Positions 1 to 5,589 of a stretch of 6,037 bases of DNA are shown here, in pieces (the first letter of the stretch is position 1; each line of letters begins with the position of its first letter). Source of the DNA: Oscillospiraceae bacterium (lineage in GTDB: Bacteria; Bacillota_A; Clostridia; Oscillospirales; Oscillospiraceae); the NCBI GenBank assembly GCA_017411665.1, contig JAFQPT010000175.1, positions 1 to 6,037 of the forward strand, in the 5' to 3' direction. Below the pieces are notes generated by a model. It was not told where the DNA came from. It did no database searches and saw nothing but the letters and a program-made list of their open reading frames with translations. Position numbers and translations under genes: made by a program.

Positions 1-75
1 AGTGCTACGTTAGTGCTAATTCAGTTTCATGCTGTTTTGTGCCTTGTAGCGCAGCGGAAAGGAATGGTCATATAT

Positions 76-423
76 ATGTCCAATCATATCCCTGCGCCTC
101 AGGAAGCGCAACCTGCACAGGGTGAAAACTGGGAACCCATTGAAATCGGCTGCACTTACCAGACTTACCGCAGCTATGTCACCCCCACCGGTCACAATGT
201 AACTGTGACTATCGTAAACCATGAGACATGCAGCCATGTTCACATTGTAGTATCCGATGATACCGGGTTCTATAATGCGTCCAATGCACACTTCGATGGT
301 CGTGACCATGATGAAGTAAGTTTCGACTTCGTAGAGAATTACCTGCATAGTTACGAACTGAAAAGTATCTGCGAGGATTTCGATGAAATCTGCCTGGAAT
401 TTGGCGATATGCCCGCAGCATGA
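76..423 (+). CDS. Small hypothetical protein, first of a tandem paralogous pair (115 aa)
   Basis: I do not recognise a family. The protein has a Pro/Gln-rich N-terminus (about residues 1-17), a WEPIEI segment, a TPTGH motif followed by a beta-rich stretch (VTVTIVNHE, SHVHIVVSDD), and an acidic C-terminal helix with the pattern IC-x2-FD-x2-C. It has no signal peptide or membrane segment, so it is probably cytosolic. The frame is open to the left edge, with GTG at 13 and ATG at 64 as alternative starts. I chose ATG 76 because AAAGGA lies at 58-63, and because the next gene, a clear paralog, then has the same 18 residues before the shared Trp-Glu. Its stop is followed after 66 nt by that paralog. 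Seen: the motifs and paralogy. Inferred: it is a real gene of unknown role in the same cassette as the genes downstream. Confidence 0.85.
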   Translation: MSNHIPAPQEAQPAQGENWEPIEIGCTYQTYRSYVTPTGHNVTVTIVNHETCSHVHIVVSDDTGFYNASNAHFDGRDHDEVSFDFVENYLHSYELKSICEDFDEICLEFGDMPAA

Positions 424-444
424 TTCTGTGGGACACTACAACAA

Positions 445-477
445 GGCCAGCCCTCCGGGGCTGGCTGCGAGAAAGGA
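445..477 (+). repeat. Hairpin plus Shine-Dalgarno leader module, copy 1
   Basis: A perfect 8-bp stem, GCCAGCCC (446-453) and GGGCTGGC (458-465), is closed by a TCCG loop. As RNA this is a C(UCCG)G tetraloop of the very stable UNCG class. It is followed by TGCGAGAAAGGA, which contains the ribosome binding site of the gene at 490. No T-tract follows, so it is not a standard intrinsic terminator. The same 33-nt module recurs at 2725-2757 with four differences. Both copies are preceded at a short distance by ACACTACA (433-440 and 2706-2713). Confidence 0.85.
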
Positions 478-489
478 AATACATAACTA

Positions 490-831
490 ATGGCTACTAA
501 CGCATCTGCATCCCTGAGCGAACAACCTGTACAGGCTCGCAGTTGGGAACTTACACCCATTACCGCCAAAACTACTCGCACCTTCGGAACCCCTACCGGT
601 CACAAAGTAATCGTCATTATTGTGGAAGACATCGACAATAGCCATGTGTCTGTACATGTGACCAACGAAACTGCCTACGTCAATATGGGTTTTGCATCCT
701 TCGTTGGTGATAACCACCAGCAGGAATGCAAAGACTATCTGACCCAGCATTTGTCGAGCCCTGCACTTGAACATGTCTGCAGGCACTTCGATGCTCTGTG
801 TAATCCCTTTGCAGACGAGGATATCGCATAA
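490..831 (+). CDS. Small hypothetical protein, second paralog of the tandem pair (113 aa)
   Basis: It aligns with the preceding 115-aa protein along its whole length: Trp-Glu at 19-20, then the TPTGH motif, a hydrophobic beta-like run (VIVIIVEDI), SHV, a later A-x-F-x-G-x2-H region, a DYL helix, and a C-terminal C-x2-FD-x2-C pattern. The two differ widely at other positions, so the duplication is old or the copies have diverged in role. The start is ATG 490, with GAAAGGA at 471-477 about 12 nt upstream, a spacing mirrored in the first paralog. The hairpin module at 445-465 lies just upstream of this ribosome binding site. It has no signal peptide, membrane segment or catalytic motif that I recognise. 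The conserved Cys and His residues could bind metal, but that is only a possibility. Confidence 0.9.
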   Translation: MATNASASLSEQPVQARSWELTPITAKTTRTFGTPTGHKVIVIIVEDIDNSHVSVHVTNETAYVNMGFASFVGDNHQQECKDYLTQHLSSPALEHVCRHFDALCNPFADEDIA

Positions 832-873
832 TCAGAGAAAGCCATAGCCAGTATTTCTAATGTTGCGTGTGGA

Positions 874-895
874 CAGGGGCGGACAGCCGCCTCTG
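874..895 (+). promoter_or_regulatory. GC-rich hairpin in the leader of the 563-aa gene
   Basis: CAGGGGCGG (874-882) pairs with CCGCCTCTG (887-895), a 9-bp stem with one G-U pair and an ACAG loop. No T-run follows, so it is not a convincing terminator. It lies in a 182-nt non-coding gap, about 120 nt before the start at 1014. A weak promoter candidate, TGTTATAGA (960-968, extended -10 like), sits between the hairpin and the gene, with a poorly spaced TTGCTG at 938-943. The role is unknown. It may be a leader structure or the end of the upstream transcript. Confidence 0.5.
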
Positions 896-1013
896 CTACC
901 GTAATGTCCCTAAACTGTAATCCTAATATACTCCAAGTTGCTGAGAAGGCATAGTGAACTGTTATAGAAGGCAAATACCCAAACCCAAAAACTATTTTAC
1001 TTGGAGGTAAACT

Positions 1014-2705
1014 ATGAACAAGGAAAACACAATTAGGAACGAAATGCTGGCTGAATTCGGCTGCGAGATTATGCAATCGTGGCTATCTGCTGGCAAAGAA
1101 ACGGAACTGGAAATGCTCAGAAGAGTGTTTCTGAAGTCCACCATCACACCACGCGATGTTGTAGCGGAAGCACGCAAGGTACATCTCTTGCACGAGAGCA
1201 TGGGAACAGCGATTTACAATCATATCGTTTATGCGCTGTATCACGAGATGAGGAACAATCCTCAGAGCGAAATTGTCGATGAGATTTACAAATGTGAGCG
1301 CAATGACATTTCGCTGCACAAGAAACTGCTGGAATACATTCAGTATCTTCGTGATGTGAAAAAGGGCGATTACTATGATTACAGTGACCTGATAACAACG
1401 GCCCGCACATTCTTCTTTATGTTGTATGAGAAAGTGGAGATTCCGGCTCCAATTAGCGATTGCATGTGGCAATTGATGCACAAATTAAGAAATGACCACT
1501 GCTTGGGTACAACCACAGAGAAGTTCGAATGCACACGTGAATTTGAGGATGGCCAGGTGATTGCAACCAGCAAGGTCTATGCAGAACTATTGGATGCGGT
1601 AACAGGTCGCATGGTGGAATATACTCAGGCAAAGTACCCTGCTGATACCGTCAGCAGAGAGAATTGGATATGCTTTTTAGGCGCTCAGTTGCACCAGGGA
1701 CTTTTTCTCAACGAGGAACAAATCCCGTGCTGCAAGAGGATTGACAGTCGAAATTCTGCTACTCTTTTGGGCATCAGCACTCTTGGAGCTGCTTCGTATG
1801 GTTTTTGTGTAAATAACATTCCTGCAATTATGGGCAATGTCCCTTCTTTTGGCATTCAAGTCTCGAACCATCATCCTGATGTCGATAAGCTTTTTAAGAT
1901 AGCTATGCAGGCTACCATTTTTGCTTTCTTCGAAGGGCATGCGGATATTCCCGAAACCCGGCGTGCCTACCGTCACCAGCTCAAGGATTATCTGCTGGAA
2001 AATATCAATATGCTCTATGACAATCTTGTCAATCTGTACTACGTGGATTGTATGTACAAGCAGATGGAAATGCTGCGCGATGAGTATTACTACAGCTTCC
2101 AATGGTTTTATGATGTCGAAAAGACCTATGCGCCCATATCTCAACCGATGGCACCGGTTCCAGAGAAGAGTAAAACAGTATCCGCTACTGATAACACTAC
2201 ATTACTGAACGCTCAATATGAGCGCGAGCGGCAGCGTGTGGTAGAGATGGGCGACACCTTCGCACATGAACTTGCGGAGAAGGACCGTTTGCTGGAAAAG
2301 CAGCGCGTTGAGCTGGACGAACTGAGGCGCCGGATGGAATTGCAGGAAGAATTCTTCGAACGGCTTGCTGTCGATGATATTTCCGTTACATCTGCCGCTG
2401 GGGACATCTCTCAACTGTATGGGCGGCGTTTCCTGTTCGTGGGTAAAGTTTCCGACTTCTATCCGGAATTGCGGCGCACCTTCCCCAATAGCGTATTCAT
2501 GGAGACAGAAAACACCAATATTAAGTCCGTTGCAGTGGATGCGGTTGTACTGCTGATTAAGGCGATGAGCCATAAGATGTACTACAAGGTCAAAAACACC
2601 GGGGCTCTTTCCCTTGTGCCCCAAATCTACTGCAACAGTAAAAATATCAATCTCGTGTATGATGCGATGGTTGCCGGTATGAACGCCGGTGCAGCGGTTG
2701 CATAA
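1014..2705 (+). CDS. 563-aa protein with coiled coil and C-terminal DUF2325-like domain
   Basis: The start at ATG 1014 has a strong site, GGAGGT, at 1003-1008. Residues 1-370 are mostly predicted helical and match nothing I recognise. A Pro/Ser/Thr linker (about 375-397) leads into a charged heptad-like coiled coil (about 401-452, rich in Glu, Arg and Leu). Residues about 471-550 resemble DUF2325 (Pfam PF10087): a beta strand with FVG near the start, FPN, a DAVVLL strand, the family's SH motif (Ser519-His520) within MSHKMYYKVK, then VPQIYC and a final Asn-containing segment. The usual Gly-Gly near the domain start is Gly-Lys here. The biochemical function of DUF2325 is not established; a Rossmann-like fold is a guess from the strand pattern. 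There is no signal peptide or membrane segment. The coiled coil suggests a self-associating cytosolic protein. It is the largest gene of the left cassette. Confidence 0.95.
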   Translation: MNKENTIRNEMLAEFGCEIMQSWLSAGKETELEMLRRVFLKSTITPRDVVAEARKVHLLHESMGTAIYNHIVYALYHEMRNNPQSEIVDEIYKCERNDISLHKKLLEYIQYLRDVKKGDYYDYSDLITTARTFFFMLYEKVEIPAPISDCMWQLMHKLRNDHCLGTTTEKFECTREFEDGQVIATSKVYAELLDAVTGRMVEYTQAKYPADTVSRENWICFLGAQLHQGLFLNEEQIPCCKRIDSRNSATLLGISTLGAASYGFCVNNIPAIMGNVPSFGIQVSNHHPDVDKLFKIAMQATIFAFFEGHADIPETRRAYRHQLKDYLLENINMLYDNLVNLYYVDCMYKQMEMLRDEYYYSFQWFYDVEKTYAPISQPMAPVPEKSKTVSATDNTTLLNAQYERERQRVVEMGDTFAHELAEKDRLLEKQRVELDELRRRMELQEEFFERLAVDDISVTSAAGDISQLYGRRFLFVGKVSDFYPELRRTFPNSVFMETENTNIKSVAVDAVVLLIKAMSHKMYYKVKNTGALSLVPQIYCNSKNINLVYDAMVAGMNAGAAVA

Positions 2706-2724
2706 ACACTACACATAACTACAC

Positions 2725-2757
2725 GGCCAGCTCTCTGTGGCTGGCTACGAGAAAGGA
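2725..2757 (+). repeat. Hairpin plus Shine-Dalgarno leader module, copy 2
   Basis: GCCAGC (2726-2731) pairs with GCTGGC (2740-2745) across an 8-nt loop, followed by TACGAGAAAGGA and the ribosome binding site of the gene at 2764. It is 29 of 33 identical to the module at 445-477. The six outer pairs are unchanged; the two innermost pairs of copy 1 are lost or become a wobble. Conservation of the arms and of the CGAGAAAGGA tail, with drift in the loop, suggests the structure is what matters. Confidence 0.85.
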
Positions 2758-2763
2758 GAGCAC

Positions 2764-2961
2764 ATGAGTAAACTTCACGATTATCTGATGGACCTCAAAG
2801 AGCAGCAGGAAGAGCTGATACACCTGGAAGCGATGAAAGGCCTGGGATGGAATGCCCCTGTTGAAATAGGTTCCGATGCTGGTGCTGAGCTCACAGACAT
2901 CGCCGAAGCTATAAGAGACTACCAGAATGCTATCGAGCGTGCCGAAGGAGAGTATGCGTAA
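2764..2961 (+). CDS. Small acidic helical protein (65 aa), unknown function
   Basis: The start at ATG 2764 has GAAAGGAG at 2751-2758, part of the repeated hairpin leader. Two amphipathic helices are likely: residues about 2-25, rich in Leu, Glu, Lys and Gln, and about 41-62. A Gly/Trp/Pro-containing turn (GLGWNAPVEIGSDAG) separates them. This is compatible with a helical hairpin that binds a partner. No membrane segment, cysteine or recognisable motif is present, and I do not know the family. The stop lies 58 nt after the end of the 563-aa gene plus its own coding length, with no promoter visible between, so it is probably co-transcribed with that gene. The same leader module precedes the second small paralog at 490, which links the two ends of the cassette. 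Confidence 0.85.
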   Translation: MSKLHDYLMDLKEQQEELIHLEAMKGLGWNAPVEIGSDAGAELTDIAEAIRDYQNAIERAEGEYA

Positions 2962-3088
2962 TCATCCACTTCCGTTCCGAGTGCGTCGACCCAACTTGTT
3001 CGTGGTAACCAAGACGGTGTTACATAATGTGGTCCGCAGATGTTGCGCCAAAGTGCTGGTAGTCAAAGCTGCGGAGCAAAACAAATAG
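2954..3088 (+). CDS. Possible 44-aa basic peptide overlapping the 65-aa gene
   Basis: ATG 2954 opens a frame that overlaps the end of the 65-aa gene by 8 nt (ATGCGTAA), with AAGGAG at 2945-2950 only 3 nt upstream. It ends at TAG 3086-3088, just before the terminator. The peptide has about six Arg and four Lys against one Glu, a Cys-Cys pair at 30-31 in an RRCCAK context, and Val-rich stretches. The overlap and purine-rich site would fit translational coupling. Against it: the ribosome site is closer than ideal, a frame of this length can arise by chance, and I recognise no family. A 7-bp inverted repeat (TCCGCAG 3033-3039, CTGCGGA 3069-3075) suggests the same bases could instead be a structured 3' untranslated region. 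Confidence 0.4.
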   Translation: MRNHPLPFRVRRPNLFVVTKTVLHNVVRRCCAKVLVVKAAEQNK

Positions 3089-3095
3089 TGCCTAA

Positions 3096-3137
3096 CAAAA
3101 ATCCCATCGGTAATTTGATACCGATGGGATTTATTTT
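3096..3137. terminator. Bidirectional intrinsic terminator between convergent genes
   Basis: A perfect 12-bp stem, ATCCCATCGGTA (3101-3112) and TACCGATGGGAT (3119-3130), has a 6-nt loop. T-rich sequence follows on the + strand (3131-3137, TTATTTT) and a run of A precedes it (3097-3100), which gives a T-run on the minus strand. It can therefore end both the left cassette and the lipoprotein operon, whose stop codon lies 14 nt from the stem. Confidence 0.95.
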
Positions 3138-3143
3138 ATAGGC

Positions 3144-4487
3144 TTAATTGGCTGGTACGGTTGCCGGGTCCGGCAGTATAATAACGATATTCTCCACAGT
3201 ATCCAGACAATCTTCATGGAAATCGATTGACATCATGACGTGTGTTGCCTTGGAGTTTTCCTGGATGGGTTGTTCGTCGGTATATTCTTCGTACTGGGTG
3301 TGCAATACACTATTGTACCCTAAGTAAATATATGCGGTTCTGGTATCCGGGTCATAGAAACGACCACATAATCTCTTCGGAGCATTGTCTTGCTCAAACC
3401 AGAAAGTGATTCCACTCACATACGAATAAGGGTCAAGCTCCGGCGAAGAAATGAGGATATTCATCAGGGGCGAATTGGAACCGGTTGCGTTTTGCAGACC
3501 GCCGCTGCGGTGAGTATGTTCAATCAAACCCGGCTCAAAAATCAACGTATCTTCCTCACGATTGACGATATTATTATACTCGTTCTGGAGCGCAAGGAAG
3601 GAGTCCTTATCTGTAATAAACTTTGTGCCGTTCTCTGCGGGAGCTTTGCTGGAGGGGAAGCTGAAAGATGATATGTCAATGCCACCATCATCCCAATCAA
3701 AGAAATCGTAGCTTTTATACTTTTCATCAAAGGGAACTACACTTACATTAATATCATCACGGCACAGGGACATCGCTTCAGGAGTGACAAACACAATATG
3801 CTCCACGTTTTCGGCAAAGCTCTCCAAATTAAGTGCAGCAATATGATAGGATGCCTTAGCGTTTATGGCAATGTCGTCGGTATATCTCTCAGCAGGTTCG
3901 TAGTCGCCGTAGAAATCGTATTTATAGCCCAACATGACATACAGGGAGTCTGTATTTGCATCGTATACTGTTTTTAGAATTTTAATCGGTTTATGTGCGC
4001 TGTACTCTGTGTTGGCTAAAAAGAAATACCGATTATTGCCAACCAACTCCGAAGTCCAGTATCTGACAAATTTAAAGCCATTAGCATCAATGGTGGCCAC
4101 AATATCATCGGTATAGCCAACATCAGCAAACTGCGTAACAAAACTCTGCAATTGGTCTTGGGTTGTGAATTCTGTGACGGAATTCGCGGTAGGTACCTGC
4201 GAAGAAGGAATACCTACGATTGAAGTGCCAACGGATTCGCTGACATCAGTAAGTGTAGTGTATGCAGCGTTATACTCCATCAACTGCAAACCTTCCGTAG
4301 GTGCATCAGGCATAACAAATTCAGGCTTTTCAGGTGCATCGGGAGTATCGTCCTCCTCGGTCGGTTGGATGCTTTGTGCCTGATTATTGTTGAGATTAGG
4401 TTTAGCAGGGGAGTCCTTTCCGCAAGCTGCCATACAAATGGTCAGCAAGGCGACTAACAACAGGCAAATTATCCGGTTTAAACGCAT
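3144..4487 (-). CDS. Secreted lipoprotein with two related domains (447 aa)
   Basis: Start at ATG 4487, with GGAGGT at 4495-4500 and a 7-nt spacer; a TTG at 4502 lies on the ribosome site itself and is unlikely. The N-terminus is a lipoprotein signal: MRLNR, a hydrophobic run, then the lipobox MAAC with Cys22 as the lipidation site. An Asn/Gln/Pro/Asp-rich linker (about 23-65) follows, typical of surface lipoproteins tethered away from the membrane. The mature part shows an internal duplication, about 107-238 and about 291-441. Both copies carry YD-x2-T-x3-Y-x2-LGY, later a YTD, then an N-x-KA-x2-H stretch and a closing VE-x-IV-x3-P segment. I do not recognise the family and see no catalytic motif. 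It is expected on the outer face of the membrane. The gene follows the zinc-ribbon membrane gene by 24 nt, so they form an operon. Confidence 0.95.
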   Translation of the reverse strand: MRLNRIICLLLVALLTICMAACGKDSPAKPNLNNNQAQSIQPTEEDDTPDAPEKPEFVMPDAPTEGLQLMEYNAAYTTLTDVSESVGTSIVGIPSSQVPTANSVTEFTTQDQLQSFVTQFADVGYTDDIVATIDANGFKFVRYWTSELVGNNRYFFLANTEYSAHKPIKILKTVYDANTDSLYVMLGYKYDFYGDYEPAERYTDDIAINAKASYHIAALNLESFAENVEHIVFVTPEAMSLCRDDINVSVVPFDEKYKSYDFFDWDDGGIDISSFSFPSSKAPAENGTKFITDKDSFLALQNEYNNIVNREEDTLIFEPGLIEHTHRSGGLQNATGSNSPLMNILISSPELDPYSYVSGITFWFEQDNAPKRLCGRFYDPDTRTAYIYLGYNSVLHTQYEEYTDEQPIQENSKATHVMMSIDFHEDCLDTVENIVIILPDPATVPAN

Positions 4488-4494
4488 ATGGATA

Positions 4495-4500
4495 ACCTCC
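4495..4500 (-). promoter_or_regulatory. Ribosome binding site deciding the lipoprotein start
   Basis: GGAGGT on the minus strand, 7 nt before ATG 4487. It places the start five codons inside the longest frame and leaves a standard signal peptide beginning with Met-Arg-Leu-Asn-Arg. Confidence 0.9.
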
Positions 4501-4511
4501 AATGAAAAATA

Positions 4512-5135
4512 TTAGACAGGAGGACGGTAGAATTCACCGTTATCCGCACGGTAAACCCAATCGCCTCTTGCTCCGAAATCCGGCAAGTCGTCGTAGTATC
4601 TGGTGACCGGTATTTTTTCGCCGTCTACAAAGGCGGTGTATTGGTCATCATTGGGACGAGAAACCCACTGACCCAAGCGCCAAACTTTAAAAAAGAAACC
4701 GAAAACGTAAACACAGCCTATGAGAGTGAAGCCCCACGCAAGATAAAATAGTAAGGACTTTATGAAGAAAGTCCGGAAGGTAGCCCAGGCTGTTCCCTCA
4801 GGGGAACGCTTGCGGATGGTACTGATACCGGGCAGATAACAAAGATAGGTCAGGCCGGCACAAAAAATGGTGGCAGCCAAGAAACCCATTTTCGTCCCAA
4901 AACCTTCATCGACAATAAGGACTCCGTAAATGAGGAAAACCAGTGTCGTAATCAGGCAAGCCAATCCCAGCCATCCGGCAATCACCAGTGAAAAGGTATT
5001 GTATCTGGGCTTGACTACCGCATTCTCGTGAATCACAAGTTTTGGGAGCGGCGTTGCAACGGAACCCAATTGGGCTCCGCAGGTTGGACAGAAATTACCG
5101 GAGACTTCTGTACCGCAGTTCTGACAGTAAGGCAT
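4512..5135 (-). CDS. Zinc-ribbon membrane protein with three predicted transmembrane segments (207 aa)
   Basis: The N-terminus is a short zinc ribbon: YCQNCG and FCPTCG with Cys4, Cys7, Cys16 and Cys19 as metal ligands, the pattern of the zinc-ribbon domains that open many Gram-positive membrane proteins. Hydrophobic segments follow at about 48-72, 82-101 and 123-149, then a 58-residue polar tail rich in Tyr, Asp and Trp. Start at ATG 5135 has AAAGGGG at 5144-5150; an upstream ATG at 5165 lacks a ribosome site and would put 10 residues before the ribbon, unlike the usual arrangement. With an odd number of segments the ribbon and tail should lie on opposite sides of the membrane. The operon with a lipoprotein and the divergent XRE regulator suggest an envelope-related role. 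The precise function is unknown. Confidence 0.93.
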   Translation of the reverse strand: MPYCQNCGTEVSGNFCPTCGAQLGSVATPLPKLVIHENAVVKPRYNTFSLVIAGWLGLACLITTLVFLIYGVLIVDEGFGTKMGFLAATIFCAGLTYLCYLPGISTIRKRSPEGTAWATFRTFFIKSLLFYLAWGFTLIGCVYVFGFFFKVWRLGQWVSRPNDDQYTAFVDGEKIPVTRYYDDLPDFGARGDWVYRADNGEFYRPPV

Positions 5136-5143
5136 AGATAAAG

Positions 5144-5150
5144 CCCCTTT
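5144..5150 (-). promoter_or_regulatory. Ribosome binding site deciding the zinc-ribbon protein start
   Basis: AAAGGGG on the minus strand, 8 nt before ATG 5135. No comparable site precedes the alternative ATG at 5165, which also falls within the left operator region. Confidence 0.8.
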
Positions 5151-5157
5151 CTTTGGA

Positions 5158-5233
5158 TTTGACATTTAGTGAATGTCATTCTTAACGCTATATTAGCATA
5201 CAATATCAGAAATGACAAGCACTAAATGTCAAA
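5158..5233. promoter_or_regulatory. Paired operator: large inverted repeat between divergent genes
   Basis: Arms 5158-5180 and 5211-5233 are inverted copies around one axis. The outer 14 bp and the inner 7 bp match perfectly, separated by 2 bp of which neither pairs. Each arm also contains its own 19-bp dyad of form TGACA-N9-TGTCA: TGACATTTAGTGAATGTCA at 5160-5178, and at 5213-5231 the inverse TGACATTTAGTGCTTGTCA read on the minus strand. Centres are 53 bp apart, about five helical turns, so two bound dimers would face the same side of the DNA. The likely ligand is the adjacent XRE protein, by inference from position. Confidence 0.85.
5190..5218 (-). promoter_or_regulatory. Sigma-A-like promoter of the zinc-ribbon/lipoprotein operon
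   Basis: On the minus strand TTGTCA (5213-5218) is followed by exactly 17 nt and then TAATAT (5190-5195), with an upstream TGC giving an extended -10. The -35 element lies inside the right operator and the left operator falls just after the expected transcription start, a layout suited to repression. A plus-strand promoter for the regulator is less clear: TACAAT at 5199-5204 is a -10 candidate without a well spaced -35. Confidence 0.75.
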
Positions 5234-5262
5234 AACTGCATTTTTATGCTGAAAGAGGCGGA

Positions 5263-5538
5263 ATGATGTTTATTAATAAAACGAAGTGTGGAGATAATAA
5301 CATTTGCGGCAGGAATATTTTTGCCCTCCGTAAGGCTGCCGGTCTTTCTCAAAACCAGCTTGCAGGACAGCTCCAGCTCCATGGTTTGGATGTGGATAAG
5401 AACGCTATTCAGCGTATCGAAGCGGGCAAGCGTTTCGTTACCGACATAGAGCTTGTGTACCTGGCCGATGTGCTAAAGGTGAGCTTTGATGCCCTCCTGA
5501 ACCGGGAAGAAATCAGCACAGAACCCATAGATAAATAA
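5263..5538 (+). CDS. XRE-family helix-turn-helix regulator (91 aa)
   Basis: Residues about 16-78 form a five-helix XRE/Cro-C1 domain: GRNIFALRKAAGLSQNQLAG with the Ser-Gln at the start of helix 2, a recognition helix around DKNAIQRIEAGKR (45-57), and the closing LADVLKVSFDALL. It is essentially a single-domain DNA-binding protein, as in small phage-type and mobile-element repressors, with a few extra residues at each end and no effector domain. Start: ATG 5263 with AAAGAGG at 5252-5257; ATG 5266 one codon later is equally possible. A longer frame from 5212 starts inside the right operator and has no ribosome site. It is divergent to the zinc-ribbon operon, so it probably binds the twin operators and represses that operon and possibly itself. 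Confidence 0.95.
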   Translation: MMFINKTKCGDNNICGRNIFALRKAAGLSQNQLAGQLQLHGLDVDKNAIQRIEAGKRFVTDIELVYLADVLKVSFDALLNREEISTEPIDK

Positions 5539-5554
5539 ATTTCTCCAAAACCGC

Positions 5555-5583
5555 TTGAGCTTTAGCGATGCATGATATATACT
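5555..5583 (+). promoter_or_regulatory. Promoter-like sequence after the regulator gene
   Basis: TTGAGC (5555-5560), exactly 17 nt, then TATACT (5578-5583). No coding frame with a ribosome site follows before the terminator at 5672, so it would drive a non-coding RNA. A 10-bp inverted repeat, TAGCGATGCA (5563-5572) and TGCATCGCTA (5599-5608), brackets the -10 and start region and could be an operator. Confidence 0.45.
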
Positions 5584-5589
5584 ATTGGC

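Noticed and set aside
1..18. Direct repeat AGTGCTA at 1-7 and 12-18 as an iteron or attachment site
   Set aside because: Only two 7-bp copies at the window edge, with no further copies nearby.
445..465. Hairpin 446-465 as an intrinsic terminator of the first small gene
   Set aside because: No T-run follows and the ribosome site of the next gene is immediately downstream.
860..954. Two tiny ORFs of 14 and 16 codons joined by TAATG, spanning the 874-895 hairpin, as a leader peptide
   Set aside because: Neither ATG (860, 904) has a ribosome binding site, and frames this short arise by chance.
5212..5262. N-terminal extension of the XRE regulator from ATG 5212
   Set aside because: The start lies inside the right operator, lacks a ribosome site, and the extra 17 residues are not part of the XRE fold.
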